Below, in pieces: positions 8,587-17,674 of a stretch of DNA of 64,000 nucleotides (positions are counted from its first letter, which is position 1; each line of letters starts with the position of its first letter). The stretch comes from Desulfovibrio psychrotolerans (GTDB lineage: Bacteria > Desulfobacterota > Desulfovibrionia > Desulfovibrionales > Desulfovibrionaceae). The stretch is from the NCBI RefSeq assembly GCF_013340305.1, contig NZ_BLVP01000036.1, forward strand, positions 95,579 to 159,578, read 5' to 3'. The notes below the pieces were generated by a model, which did not search any database, was not told the DNA's origin, and saw only the letters and a program-made list of their open reading frames with translations. Both the position numbers and the translations under genes were made by a program.

Positions 8587-8646
8587 GGTTGTTTCCTCCT
8601 GAACAGTGACCCTTCCGGCGGCATGCCGGGTCAGGGGTAAATTTCG

Positions 8647-9687
8647 TTAACGTGCGCCGCGCACGGCAAGGCGCATGGGATCCTGCGCGGGCAGGAAATA
8701 AATATCAACGCCGGGAAGGGCGCTTCCGAGATGCAGGGCAAACCGCCGCATCATTTCTTCCTCAAGGCAGAAATGGCCAACGTCCATCAGGCAGCCTATA
8801 GAGTCCAGAGCCGCGTGGTATTTCACATCGCCGGTGATGAACACGTCCGCCCCCATGCGGAAGGCGGCATCCGCCATGCCCGCGCCAGATCCTGTGCAAT
8901 ACGCCACCGTGGCTATGGTACCGGGAGTCTGCCCGCAGGTTACCCAATAGTCACGATCTATGATCTGGGCAAGCCTGTCGCGGAATCGTTCTAACGTCAT
9001 GGCTTCCGGCAGTGAGCCTATGCATCCGAACCCCAGCGTGCGGGGTTCGCCTTCCGGCAGGGCGGCAAGGAATACAGGCCGCATGCCCAGATCGCCTTCC
9101 ACGGCAGAGCGGGTTTCCGCTCCGCAGGATTTGCGGCAAGTCATATGCACCATGCCCATTGTGCGGCGCACGGTCTGCACTCCGGGCAGCAGGCTCCAGC
9201 GGGCTGTCAGGGCATCCAGCTTATCCAGCTTATCCGGCTCATCCGGCTTGCCGGAAGCATCCGGGGCAGAAACGGAAAAGGCAAATGCCTCCAGTTCTTC
9301 CCTGTGCACCGGTTCCACAACGCAACGGCCGGTCAGATGCAGTTCATCGGCCAGCCAGCTCACAGGCCCCTGCGGGTTCGCATCCAGCGTGGTGTGGGCA
9401 CTATACAGCCACACGCCGGATTCCAGCAGGGCGGCCACAATGCGGTAGTGGTCGTCCACCACATCAAGAAATTTGGGCTGCATGGAAAGGGGATGGTGCG
9501 TGAGGATGAAATCCACCCCTTCCGCAAGGGCGCGTTCCACCGTGCTCAGCGAGGCATCAAGGGCAACCGCGATGGATTTGACGGATCGCCGCCTGCCCGC
9601 CACCTGCACGCCGCATTTATCCCATGCAGCTGCTCCCGCCGGAACGGCGGTCTGTTCGATGGTGGAAATAATTTCCAGCGGCTTCAT
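8647..9687 (-). CDS. Nif3-like dinuclear metal-centre protein (GTP cyclohydrolase I type 2 family)
   Basis: A 346-residue protein of the NIF3/YqfO family. N-terminal metal ligands lie in WDKCGVQV and ILTHHPL; the C-terminal set is GHFCLEEEM. Between the two halves lies an inserted domain of about 120 residues (about 130-250), as in long YqfO-type members. Function is debated: some homologues have been reported with GTP cyclohydrolase-like activity, but the annotation is weak. AAGGC precedes the ATG at 9687; the frame upstream to 9768 has no start signal. It forms a likely unit with cdsZ and rnpB downstream. Confidence 0.85.
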   Translation of the reverse strand: MKPLEIISTIEQTAVPAGAAAWDKCGVQVAGRRRSVKSIAVALDASLSTVERALAEGVDFILTHHPLSMQPKFLDVVDDHYRIVAALLESGVWLYSAHTTLDANPQGPVSWLADELHLTGRCVVEPVHREELEAFAFSVSAPDASGKPDEPDKLDKLDALTARWSLLPGVQTVRRTMGMVHMTCRKSCGAETRSAVEGDLGMRPVFLAALPEGEPRTLGFGCIGSLPEAMTLERFRDRLAQIIDRDYWVTCGQTPGTIATVAYCTGSGAGMADAAFRMGADVFITGDVKYHAALDSIGCLMDVGHFCLEEEMMRRFALHLGSALPGVDIYFLPAQDPMRLAVRGAR

Positions 9688-9802
9688 GCAGTGCCTTAAA
9701 AAAGCAGGTGCTTCCCGGAATACGCATTCACTAAGCACCTGCATTCTGTTTGCATGTGTGCGTGGCAATCAACGCACAATGTGCTGATAAGCAAAGAAAA
9801 AA

Positions 9803-9878
9803 TGGTGGGCCCACCAGGATTTGAACCTGGGACCTGCCGGTTATGAGCCGGAGGCTCTGCCAACTGAGCTATAGGCCC
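9803..9878 (-). tRNA. tRNA-Met (anticodon CAT; elongator-type)
   Basis: The reverse complement folds with acceptor GGGCCTA opposite TGGGCCC, anticodon loop CTCATAA (CAT), T-arm GGTTCAAATCC and an encoded CCA. The acceptor starts with a G-C pair, so it is not initiator tRNA (which has an unpaired 1-72). CAT tRNAs can also be lysidine-modified tRNA-Ile2; the sequence alone does not exclude that. Confidence 0.9.
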
Positions 9879-9963
9879 ACGTCATTGGCAATGAGCCGAT
9901 TTCTATATCCGCAAGCCTCGGGCTTGTCAAGAATCCAGTGCGCATTTTTTGTAGCGCACCGTG

Positions 9964-10866
9964 TTAGGCGCAGAGCTTTTTTACATAGGATATGGCGGCT
10001 TTGGCGGCTTTAGCCCCTTCACCCACGGCAACCCCTATCTGCATAAAGCCACCCGTGCAGTCGCCTGCGGCAAAAACTCCTTGAATATTGGTGCGTTGCT
10101 CATTGTCAGCCACCAGAAAAACACCATTGCGCTCCACACCCAGTGAATAAGCAAAGTCCAGTGAAGAGGCTTCACCCATGGCAATGAACAGGCCCTCCGC
10201 CTCCAAAGAGCCGCCTTCCTGCAACGTCACCGAAGAAAGGCCGTTATCCCCCGCAAGAGACGTCACCCGTGTTTCAAGAACCGGAATCCCGGCCGTCTTG
10301 AGCTGCTTGCTGAAAGCCTCGGTCATGTTCAGCGTTCCGCCCTGCGTGCATATGGTCACATGCGGTGTGTAAGTGAGCAGTTCCAGCGCCTGATTGGCGG
10401 CATAAATGCCTTCACCCAGTACCACAACCTTGCGGCCCTTGTAGAAAAAGCCGTCGCAGCTCACGCAGTACGATACCCCCTTGCCTTCGTAGTCTGTCAG
10501 ATTGGCAATGCCGGGACGCACGCGCGCCACCCCGGTGGCAAGGATGATACCGCAGGCGGTGTATTCTCCGCTGTCGGTATGAATGCGGAACCCTCCGTTA
10601 TCGCCATGGTGCAGAGAAAGCACCTTTGCGTCCGTTATTCTGGCACCGAATCGCTGCGCCTGCATCCTGCCGCGGGTAATGAGTTCCCTGCCTGTTATGG
10701 TTTCATGAAAACCGAAGTAGTTGTCTATGTCATAATCTCCGGCAACCTTTGGTTCGCTGCCGAAGATGAGGGTGTTGATTCCTGCCCGCGCTGTGTAGAT
10801 ACCTGCCGATAAACCAGCCGGACCTGCACCGATGATCGCCAGCGGGATATTGTTGTTTTCAGACAT
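9964..10866 (-). CDS. Thioredoxin reductase-like FAD flavoprotein, atypical pyridine-nucleotide site
   Basis: A 300-residue flavoprotein. FAD-binding GAGPAG is at residues 13-18 and the C-terminal FAD motif is FAAGDCTGGFMQIG. The redox pair CVSC lies in the usual TrxR position (YCVSCDG). The second dinucleotide fold reads VVVLGEGIYAANQAL, where TrxR has GGGxSA, and the HRRxxxR phosphate-binding segment is replaced by CTQGGTLNM. NADPH binding by the standard route is therefore unlikely; ferredoxin-dependent flavin thioredoxin reductases show comparable losses, but that donor is inference. No thioredoxin gene is adjacent. The 5' side faces tRNA-Met and the 3' side the cheZ terminator. Confidence 0.8.
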   Translation of the reverse strand: MSENNNIPLAIIGAGPAGLSAGIYTARAGINTLIFGSEPKVAGDYDIDNYFGFHETITGRELITRGRMQAQRFGARITDAKVLSLHHGDNGGFRIHTDSGEYTACGIILATGVARVRPGIANLTDYEGKGVSYCVSCDGFFYKGRKVVVLGEGIYAANQALELLTYTPHVTICTQGGTLNMTEAFSKQLKTAGIPVLETRVTSLAGDNGLSSVTLQEGGSLEAEGLFIAMGEASSLDFAYSLGVERNGVFLVADNEQRTNIQGVFAAGDCTGGFMQIGVAVGEGAKAAKAAISYVKKLCA

Positions 10867-10925
10867 GGGCGCCTGCCTTTGTAAAAGGGTGAAATGAACA
10901 TATCACTTCTGACAATATGGCACCT

Positions 10926-10975
10926 GCAGAAAAAAAGACAAGCCCCGTGACGGTCATCGGCAGACCGCCACGGGG
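10926..10975 (-). terminator. Intrinsic terminator of cheZ
   Basis: On the minus strand CCCCGTGGCGGTC pairs with GACCGTCACGGGG (one mismatch) around 7 bases, followed by CTTGTCTTTTTTT. It lies 47 bases beyond the cheZ stop. Confidence 0.85.
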
Positions 10976-11021
10976 AAAAGGGCAGGGGAGGGGCGTATTG
11001 CGGAATAGAGCCGTTCTGCGA

Positions 11022-11759
11022 CTACCCCAGACCAAGCTGGGCAAGCAGGTCATCCACATCGTTCTGCGAGGCGTCTCGGGTGGGGCCTTTCAGTTCAGAT
11101 ACCTTCTGCTTGGACTTGGCTTCCAGTGCGTCAAAATCTTCTTCCGGGTTTTCTTCCCGTGCCTTGATGATGAGTCCCGTGGAAAGATACAGGTCCAGAA
11201 CCGTTGCCTCAATGCGCTGAATGGCGTTGATGATGCGCTTGATGCGCTGTCCGGTAAGATCCTGAAAGCTCAGGTGCGTCATAATGTCGGTCAGGCTGTT
11301 GCCAAGATTGTCTTCCAGTGTCAGCAATGCCTTAACATCTTTATCATTTGCGTACCGGGCACTCAGGTCCTTCAGGTGCGAGGCAGCCTTGGTGCGCAGC
11401 ACCATCTGCAGTTCCAGAACATCCATAATTTTGCCGGTGGCTTCTTCCAGCGTCACGCGAACTTCGTCCAGTTGCATGGAAGCTTCGCTGAACAACTGGT
11501 TGGTCTGAGCCTGAGGGCTTGCTTCCGGGCCGCCGTTTTCCTTTTTGGCGGCAGAAGATATCTCTTTGTAGATGGATTGCAGCCCATCGCGCATGTCTTC
11601 GCTGATTCGGCGGTAAAATTCGCTTTCAAGCAACGCGCGGGTCAGGTTGGTGGTAAGGGCCTGCTCCACAGTATTCGTGATAACGTCCTTTATGCTTTCC
11701 GCCACCTGCGCGGAAACGCGTTCCATGACGGCTTCTACCATCTGGTCGTGTGCTCGCAT
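11022..11759 (-). CDS. cheZ: CheY-phosphate phosphatase CheZ
   Basis: A 245-residue cytoplasmic protein that dephosphorylates CheY-P to reset flagellar switching. It shows long helical segments, then the active-site region LSFQDLTGQRIKRI (conserved D and Q of the family) near residues 165-180, and the C-terminal CheY-binding peptide NDVDDLLAQLGLG separated by a charged linker. GGGAGAA precedes the ATG. It is far from the CheY-CheA-CheR-CheB cluster at 49.8-54.3 kb but presumably acts on that or another CheY. The PilZ gene is immediately upstream, probably the same operon. Confidence 0.93.
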   Translation of the reverse strand: MRAHDQMVEAVMERVSAQVAESIKDVITNTVEQALTTNLTRALLESEFYRRISEDMRDGLQSIYKEISSAAKKENGGPEASPQAQTNQLFSEASMQLDEVRVTLEEATGKIMDVLELQMVLRTKAASHLKDLSARYANDKDVKALLTLEDNLGNSLTDIMTHLSFQDLTGQRIKRIINAIQRIEATVLDLYLSTGLIIKAREENPEEDFDALEAKSKQKVSELKGPTRDASQNDVDDLLAQLGLG

Positions 11760-11846
11760 CGAATTTCTCCCTTTAATGTGTGCGGCTCGACCACCGCAAA
11801 AAAAGACCGCTGTGCCGCCGCGGTTGCGCAGGGCGCGGGCAGGTTT

Positions 11847-12374
11847 TCAGTCTTCCAGCCGCATGGTGCGGATTTGACGCCGCTCTTCCACAAAGACGTG
11901 CTGAACAATTTTTTCCAGATCATCCTCACGGATGCGGAAAAACTCCACGGCGCAGACAGGGCGGCCTGTCCCGTCGGCTTCCTTGCGCAGCACCCTGCCC
12001 ATGGCACCAGCCACGCGCAGGGGAAATTCGCTGAGAAAGAGTACCATTTCCACAAGGTCTCCCTCATTCAGGTCTCCCGAGTCCACGCACCGTACGCCGG
12101 CTCCGCTCAGTTCCAGAATCTCCGCGCGCAGCGGAAAGTCCTCCTGAAGCACATCCTGTTTTATATGGGCGAGCACTGCGTTCAGTTTGGCGTCAAAATC
12201 AAGCAGAAACGAAACCAGCACTTCCGGGATGTGCGACTGGGCAAGTGACTTGGCATCCACAGGAGCATCGGGCAGCGTAAAGCCGGAAAACCGGGGAGAC
12301 TCCGTTTCGGAGGCGAGCAGGCGCATCCGGCCTTTCATGAAGAGCCTGATGCGGGAAAACGATCTTTTATCCAT
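11847..12374 (-). CDS. PilZ-domain protein
   Basis: A 175-residue protein. RSFSRIRL near the N-terminus and AEILELSGAGVRC further on resemble the c-di-GMP-binding RxxxR and (D/N)xSxxG motifs, although the second is ELSGAG, so c-di-GMP affinity is uncertain. The following strands (GDLVEMVLFL; VAGAMGRVLRKE; VCAVEFFRIREDD) match the PilZ barrel. An insert of about 50 residues lies between the two motifs. GGAG precedes the ATG. Adjacent cheZ suggests a role in motility control. Confidence 0.75.
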   Translation of the reverse strand: MDKRSFSRIRLFMKGRMRLLASETESPRFSGFTLPDAPVDAKSLAQSHIPEVLVSFLLDFDAKLNAVLAHIKQDVLQEDFPLRAEILELSGAGVRCVDSGDLNEGDLVEMVLFLSEFPLRVAGAMGRVLRKEADGTGRPVCAVEFFRIREDDLEKIVQHVFVEERRQIRTMRLED

Positions 12375-12399
12375 ATGCCGCTCCGGGCCCCGTCCGTGT

Positions 12400-12834
12400 C
12401 TACCAGGGGCCGTTTTCCGTTTCCACGCTCATGGCATTAACAGGGCATATGCGCACGCACATGCCGCATGCCGTGCAGCGTTCTTTGTCAAACAGCACTA
12501 CGCGCATCTCCCTGTCCATGCACAGGGAGCTGTTGGGACAGATGGCCGTGCACATGCCACAGTGCATGCACGATTCTTCATCGCGCGAGATGCGTTGCGC
12601 CACGGGAGCCACCCGTATGCCGTTATCCGCAAGATACTCCACACCTTTGCGGTAATTCTCTTCAGACCCGATAAGCTCAAGGGTCATATACCCTTCCTTG
12701 CGGGGCGTAATCTGCGCCTTAAGGATATTGAAGCTCAGATCATACAGCCGCGTCAGGTTGCAGACAACGGGGTTGCCAGAAACATCCGGCGGGAAGGTGA
12801 GGTGTATGTTTTTCCTGAAGTGCTTGCTGGTCAT
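12400..12834 (-). CDS. NIL domain plus 2x[4Fe-4S] ferredoxin
   Basis: A 144-residue protein. Residues 1-75 form a NIL domain (the small-molecule domain also found at the end of MetN ABC ATPases): IHLTFPPD..., LSFNILKAQITP, GYMTLELIG. Residues about 88-140 hold two clusters, CMHCGMCTAICP and CTACGMCVRICP. Fusions of this kind are common in sulfate reducers and methanogens and are suggested to act in sulfur or homocysteine metabolism; that role is inference here. It probably belongs to a transcript with cpoB upstream and pilZ downstream. Confidence 0.85.
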   Translation of the reverse strand: MTSKHFRKNIHLTFPPDVSGNPVVCNLTRLYDLSFNILKAQITPRKEGYMTLELIGSEENYRKGVEYLADNGIRVAPVAQRISRDEESCMHCGMCTAICPNSSLCMDREMRVVLFDKERCTACGMCVRICPVNAMSVETENGPW

Positions 12835-12870
12835 GCAATGTCGTCCTTAAATGTCGTCCTGGCACCGGCG

Positions 12871-13917
12871 CTATTTGATTTCCGCAATGGCCTTTTTGGC
12901 GCGTTCGGCTTCCGGGGATTTGGGGAATTTCTTGATCAGTTCTTCAAGCCGCACCTTGCCGGGTTCCGACTTGCCCATGCGGACAAAGGAAATTCCCTGC
13001 TTGAGCAGGGCAGAAGGGTACTTGTCGCTCTTGGGGTGATGGTCAATGACGCGCTGGTAGGCCAGAATGGCGCGGCCATAATCATTCATCTGATAATGAC
13101 TTTCGCCCTGCCAGAAAACGGAGTTGGCAATCAGATTGTGCTTGGGAAAGGCTTTTTCAAAATCTTCCCACATGCGCACGGCATCCTTGTACCGGCGATC
13201 ATTGAATGCCTGAAAGGCTGCGTCATACAACTGCTGTTCAGAAACAGCCTGTGCGGGTGCTGCGACCGGTGTCTGTCCGCCGGGAGGTGTTATGGTTGCG
13301 GCTTCCGTCTGTGCCGGAAGCTGAGGTGCCTGCCGGGGAGCCTGTCCGGGATTCACAACAAGCTCAGTGCCGTCCGGTGCCACCAGCACATTGCGGTCAG
13401 CAGCTCCGGGAACAGCGGGAACAGCGGGAAAAGCCGGTGCCTGTGCCGGGGTCTGGGCCTGTACAGCCTGAGCAGGAGCCTGTGCTGCATCGGCTGCGGG
13501 TGCGGCCGGGCTGCTCTGCATGGCCGGAGGACTTTGCAGCATGGGCAGGTCTATGGCCAACTGCGATGCCATAGCGCGGATGGAGGCGTCCAGATTGAGC
13601 ACATTGCGCTGCACCACGTCAATCTTGCGGGCCATCTCCTCATTCTGTCTGGAACTCATCTGCATGTCTTCCAACTGAGCTTCCATGGCGGCAAGGCGGG
13701 AACGCATGCTCTGCACCTCCGACCATGTGTCGGCCTGCTCCGGGCGTGAAGCTTCAATCTGCTTGGATGTCTGCCCAAGTTGCTGGCTCATCTGACGGAT
13801 CTGGCGGTCCTGATCGGCCACGCGCATTTCCAGCACATCCAGATCACTGCGGTTCACGCAGCCGGGAATAAGGAACAGGCAGAAAATCACCAGAAAGATA
13901 CGGGAAAAAGTATGCAT
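12871..13917 (-). CDS. cpoB: Tol-Pal system lipoprotein-like CpoB/YbgF
   Basis: A 348-residue envelope protein. Signal peptide MHTFSRIFLVIFCLFLIPGC ends in a lipobox-like LIPGC, so it may be lipidated, unlike E. coli YbgF. Residues about 25-110 are a coiled coil, about 130-225 a Pro/Ala/Gln-rich linker, and about 230-345 three TPR repeats of the YbgF type (YDAAFQAFNDRRYKDA; SVFWQGESHYQMNDYGRAI; PSALLKQGISFVRMG). It coordinates peptidoglycan synthesis with outer-membrane constriction in E. coli. No tol or pal genes are within the window. Confidence 0.85.
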   Translation of the reverse strand: MHTFSRIFLVIFCLFLIPGCVNRSDLDVLEMRVADQDRQIRQMSQQLGQTSKQIEASRPEQADTWSEVQSMRSRLAAMEAQLEDMQMSSRQNEEMARKIDVVQRNVLNLDASIRAMASQLAIDLPMLQSPPAMQSSPAAPAADAAQAPAQAVQAQTPAQAPAFPAVPAVPGAADRNVLVAPDGTELVVNPGQAPRQAPQLPAQTEAATITPPGGQTPVAAPAQAVSEQQLYDAAFQAFNDRRYKDAVRMWEDFEKAFPKHNLIANSVFWQGESHYQMNDYGRAILAYQRVIDHHPKSDKYPSALLKQGISFVRMGKSEPGKVRLEELIKKFPKSPEAERAKKAIAEIK

Positions 13918-13970
13918 GGTTCCTTCCTTGTCATGTAATTGGGGCTGTGTTCAGGACGGAGCCGTAACCG

Positions 13971-14240
13971 CTACCGTCTGGTCGGGCTCTTTGCCCAGTC
14001 GGCCAGTCCGCGGGTGCGTCTCCAGCCGAACAGCAGATACAGCAGGCCACCTGCAACGGGAATGAAAACTCCCGCCAGCATCCATCCGTACTTCTCTGCG
14101 GGAGTGGAAAATTCATGTTTATACGCATGCCAAATACACCATAGATTCGGCAAAATGGGAAGCGCAAGCGCCAGCAGCCAGACTGCGGAAAACCCGCCGT
14201 CCTGCTGCAAAAGGTCCAGAATGGGAAATAACTCTTTCAT
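13971..14240 (-). CDS. PLDc_N (phospholipase D-nuclease N-terminal)-domain small membrane protein
   Basis: An 89-residue protein with two membrane segments (WLLALALPILPNLWCIWHAY and YGWMLAGVFIPVAGGLLYLLFG) joined by a short loop. The WxxHAYK...GxxxPxxGxxxYxxFG pattern is that of PLDc_N. These occur as stand-alone small proteins or before cardiolipin synthases; function unknown. It lies between lspA and cpoB. Confidence 0.7.
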   Translation of the reverse strand: MKELFPILDLLQQDGGFSAVWLLALALPILPNLWCIWHAYKHEFSTPAEKYGWMLAGVFIPVAGGLLYLLFGWRRTRGLADWAKSPTRR

Positions 14241-14283
14241 GGTAAGTGCCCGTGCGTTTGCGCCGTTTAGTGTTCCGGCGCGT

Positions 14284-14751
14284 TCAGCGTTGCCTGATAA
14301 GGGTCAGCAGCACCAATCCCGTGCCCACGCATATGCCTATGTCCGCCACGTTAAAGGCGGGCCAGTGATATTGGCCGATGTGAAAGTCCAAAAAATCAAT
14401 CACCGCCCGCAGCCGTATCCGGTCAATAAGGTTGCCCAGCGCGCCTCCCAATATGCAGCCCAGACCTATGGCAAAGGTGTTGCACGATGCCGTGCGCCCC
14501 ATCAGGTGAATGATAACCACGGCCACAATGGCCGCAGTGGCAAAGAGCCATATCTGCCACTCGGTATTCGGATTGTCCAGAAAGCCGAAGGCCGCACCGC
14601 TGTTGCGCACGTTCACCAGATTGAAAAAGCCGGGAATGATCGTAATGGTGAGATAGCGGGGAATGGTGGTCACGGCCCAGTACTTGGTCGCCTGGTCCAG
14701 CAGCATGATGAAGAGGCCTAAGCCATATATGGTCTTGTAATACGGGCGCAT
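14284..14751 (-). CDS. lspA: Lipoprotein signal peptidase (signal peptidase II)
   Basis: A 155-residue inner-membrane aspartyl protease that removes signal peptides from prolipoproteins. Four membrane segments are visible, and the catalytic aspartates fall in GALGNLIDRIRLRAVIDFLDF and FNVADIGICVG. NVRNSGAAFGFL is the family motif of the periplasmic loop. I chose the ATG at 14751; no strong ribosome site precedes it (AGGA is about 14 bases away), and an ATG at 14802 in the same frame would add 17 unlikely residues. It follows ileS, the usual partner, but a terminator-like hairpin lies between them. Confidence 0.92.
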   Translation of the reverse strand: MRPYYKTIYGLGLFIMLLDQATKYWAVTTIPRYLTITIIPGFFNLVNVRNSGAAFGFLDNPNTEWQIWLFATAAIVAVVIIHLMGRTASCNTFAIGLGCILGGALGNLIDRIRLRAVIDFLDFHIGQYHWPAFNVADIGICVGTGLVLLTLIRQR

Positions 14752-14807
14752 GGGGTCGCAGTAATTCCTGTGCTTTAGTTCCCGGCTGCATGCCGGCATC
14801 ATTTTGT

Positions 14808-14836
14808 AAAAGGGCCCGCCGTGGCACGGCAGGCCC
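14808..14836 (-). terminator. Terminator-like hairpin between ileS and lspA
   Basis: On the minus strand GGGCCTGCCGTG faces CACGGCGGGCCC (one mismatch, one-base loop), followed by TTTTAC. It starts about 10 bases after the ileS stop and would limit read-through into lspA. Confidence 0.65.
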
Positions 14837-14845
14837 ATAGTATTT

Positions 14846-17674
14846 CTATTCTGCCGCGTCCTGCGGCATGGTCTGCATCACTCCGGTGCAGCGGGGGCAG
14901 ATGGTGGGGTGCCCCGGGTCTGTCCCCAGCTCCTCGCTGTAAATCCAGCAGCGTTCGCACTTCTCACCGGGAGCCTTGGCAACCAGAATACGCAGCCCGT
15001 TCACTTCTTCCGCCGTGTGGGCGTTATCCGGTGCATCGGCAAGCGGTGCCGTAGAAAGCGCGGAAACAATGCAGGTGGCGCGCAGGTCCGTATTCAGGCT
15101 GCGCAGCGTGGCGGCAAGCGCATCATCCATGTACAGGGTGATGTGGGTGTCCAGCGGGTGTCCCACCTCGCCGGACTTGCGCACCGGCTCAATGGCCTTC
15201 GTTATCTCCGAGCGGACAAGAAGCAGGGTTTCCCACGCTGTCCGCTCCTCTGCCGACATCTGACAGGCGGAAAGGTCGTCGTCAGCCACGGCAAACACGG
15301 TTGCCGCGTTCATCTTCAGCCCGTCCGGCAGGTGGCGGAACACTTCTTCGGCGGTGAAGCTGAGCACCGGTGCCATGTCACGGATGAGCAGGCGCAGGAT
15401 GCAGAGCATGGCGGTCTGCGCACTGCGGCGCGCGCGGCTGTCCCGTGCCGAAGAATAGAGGCGGTCCTTGAGAATATCCAGATAGAACGCCGAAAGGTCC
15501 GTGGTGCACAGGTTGTGCAGGGTGTGATACACCTTGTGGAATTCGTACTCGTCATACGCGGACTGAATGCGCAGGTGGGCGCGGTACACCACGTCCAGCG
15601 CGTAACGGTCCAGCGATTCCATTTGGTCGAACGGCACCAGCCCTTCGGGAGCAAGGTCGCTTATGTTGCCCAGTATGTAGCGGCAGGTGTTGCGTATGCG
15701 GCGATAGGCGTCCACAAGGCGGTTGAGTATCTCGTCCGAGATACGCACATCCTCACGGTAGTCCACGGAAGAAACCCACATGCGCAGAATTTCCGCGCCG
15801 TGTTTGTTGATGACTTCCTGCGGCTCAATGCCGTTGCCCAGAGACTTGGACATCTTGTGTCCGTTGCCGTCCACCGCGTACCCGTGGGTAAGCACCTGAC
15901 GGTAGGGCGCGCAGCCGCGCGTGCCCATGGAGGCGAGCAGCGAGCTGTGGAACCAGCCGCGATGCTGGTCCGATCCTTCCAGATACATGTCGGCAGGGAA
16001 CCGCAGTTCCTTACGCTGTTCCACCACGGCGGCAAAGCTGGTGCCGGAGTCAAACCACACGTCCAGAATGTCTTTGCTCAGCTTCCAGTGGTTGCCGCCG
16101 CATTTGGGGCACGCAAGTCCCTGCGGAACAATTTCTTCCAGCGGAGCAGAGAACCAGTAGTCACAGCCCAGCGGATGCTTTTCGAACCGGGAGACAATGT
16201 CCATCACCCAGTCCGTGTCGTACCATGCCTCGTCGCAGCTTTCACACAGCAGGGCGATGATGGGCACACCCCACATGCGCTGGCGCGATATGCACCAGTC
16301 CGGGCGGTGTTCGATCATCTGGTGTATGCGCTCCTCACCCCATGCGGGAATCCAGCGCACATCGTTGCGTATGGCCTTGAGCGAACGTGCGCGCAGGTCA
16401 TTGGCTTCCATGGTGATGAACCACTGCGTGGTGGCGCGGAAAATAACCGGCTCCTTGCATCTCCAGCAATGGGGGTAAGAGTGGCTTACCTTGCTCTGCG
16501 CCAGCAGATTACCCATTTCTTTCAGCTTTTCAATGACCACCGGGTTGGCTTCAAAAACGGTAAGCCCCGCGAAGAACTCCACGGAATCCAGGAACCGACC
16601 CTCGTCGTTCATGGGCGAAAAGGTTTCCAGACCGTACTTCTGGCCAACCTCAAAGTCTTCACGGCCATGACCGGGAGCGGTGTGTACGCAGCCCGTGCCC
16701 GCTTCCAGCGTCACATGGTCGCCAAGACAGATGGGGGAGGGGCGTCCATAAATGGGGTGGCTGGCAACCAGTCCCTCAAGGGCAGTGCCCATAGCGGTTC
16801 CGGCTACGGTGTAGGCGTCCCAGCCAAAGGCCTTGACGCAGGCTTCCGCAAGCCCGGAGGCCACCAGATGGTATTCGCCGCCATGCTCAAGCAGGGAGTA
16901 TTCCAGTTCCGGGTGCACGGCTATGCCCATGTTGTCCGGAATGGTCCACGGGGTGGTTGTCCAGATCACGGCATACGACTTCGCAGGGTCTGCGGCGGGG
17001 AAGACGGCACGCAGCTTTTCGTCATTCAACGGAAAACGCACATGGATGGAAGGCGAAACATGGTCGGCGTATTCCACTTCAGCTTCGGCAAGCGCGGTCT
17101 TGCAGGAGCAGCACCAGTAGATGGGCTTCTTGCTGCGGGCCACATAGCCGCCTTTCATAAAATTGCCGAGTTCGCGCGCGGTTGCGGCCTCATAGCCGGG
17201 GTGCATGGTCAGGTAGGGTTCGTCCCATACGCCCATAACGCCCAGACGCTTGAATTCCTTGCGCTGAATCTCCACATACTTGGCGGCATATTCGCGGCAG
17301 AGTTTGCGGAACACATGCTCCGGCAGGGTCTTCTTTTTCTCGCCGAGCTGCTTTTCCACTTTCAGTTCAATGGGCAGTCCGTGACAGTCCCATCCGGGCA
17401 CGTATTCCGAACGGAAGCCCTGCATGTTCTTGGACTTGACGATGATATCCTTGATGATCTTGTTCAGAGCGTGTCCCAAATGGATGCTGCCGTTGGCATA
17501 GGGCGGGCCGTCATGCAGGACATATTCGCCCTTGGCTCCGCTGGCGGCGATCATGGCGTCGTAGGCCCCGGTCTTTTCCCAGAAGGCGAGCATTTCCGGC
17601 TCGTTCTGCGTAAGATTGGCTTTCATGGGAAAGGTGGTCTGGGGCAGATGCAGCGTCTTTTTGTAGTCGCTCAT
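14846..17674 (-). CDS. ileS: Isoleucyl-tRNA synthetase
   Basis: A 942-residue class I synthetase. HIGH-type motif IHLGHALNK lies near residues 65-73 and KMSKSLGN in the second half ([16 protein letters not shown]). The large CP1 editing domain lies between, and a C-terminal zinc site CERCWIY ... CPRC is present, placing it with bacterial-type IleRS. The start ATG agrees with the family ([23 protein letters not shown]). No T-box leader was recognised upstream. Confidence 0.97.
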   Translation of the reverse strand: MSDYKKTLHLPQTTFPMKANLTQNEPEMLAFWEKTGAYDAMIAASGAKGEYVLHDGPPYANGSIHLGHALNKIIKDIIVKSKNMQGFRSEYVPGWDCHGLPIELKVEKQLGEKKKTLPEHVFRKLCREYAAKYVEIQRKEFKRLGVMGVWDEPYLTMHPGYEAATARELGNFMKGGYVARSKKPIYWCCSCKTALAEAEVEYADHVSPSIHVRFPLNDEKLRAVFPAADPAKSYAVIWTTTPWTIPDNMGIAVHPELEYSLLEHGGEYHLVASGLAEACVKAFGWDAYTVAGTAMGTALEGLVASHPIYGRPSPICLGDHVTLEAGTGCVHTAPGHGREDFEVGQKYGLETFSPMNDEGRFLDSVEFFAGLTVFEANPVVIEKLKEMGNLLAQSKVSHSYPHCWRCKEPVIFRATTQWFITMEANDLRARSLKAIRNDVRWIPAWGEERIHQMIEHRPDWCISRQRMWGVPIIALLCESCDEAWYDTDWVMDIVSRFEKHPLGCDYWFSAPLEEIVPQGLACPKCGGNHWKLSKDILDVWFDSGTSFAAVVEQRKELRFPADMYLEGSDQHRGWFHSSLLASMGTRGCAPYRQVLTHGYAVDGNGHKMSKSLGNGIEPQEVINKHGAEILRMWVSSVDYREDVRISDEILNRLVDAYRRIRNTCRYILGNISDLAPEGLVPFDQMESLDRYALDVVYRAHLRIQSAYDEYEFHKVYHTLHNLCTTDLSAFYLDILKDRLYSSARDSRARRSAQTAMLCILRLLIRDMAPVLSFTAEEVFRHLPDGLKMNAATVFAVADDDLSACQMSAEERTAWETLLLVRSEITKAIEPVRKSGEVGHPLDTHITLYMDDALAATLRSLNTDLRATCIVSALSTAPLADAPDNAHTAEEVNGLRILVAKAPGEKCERCWIYSEELGTDPGHPTICPRCTGVMQTMPQDAAE

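Noticed and set aside
9803-9878. Initiator tRNA-fMet
   Set aside because: The first acceptor pair is G-C; initiators have a mismatch at 1-72. Ile2 with lysidine cannot be fully excluded.
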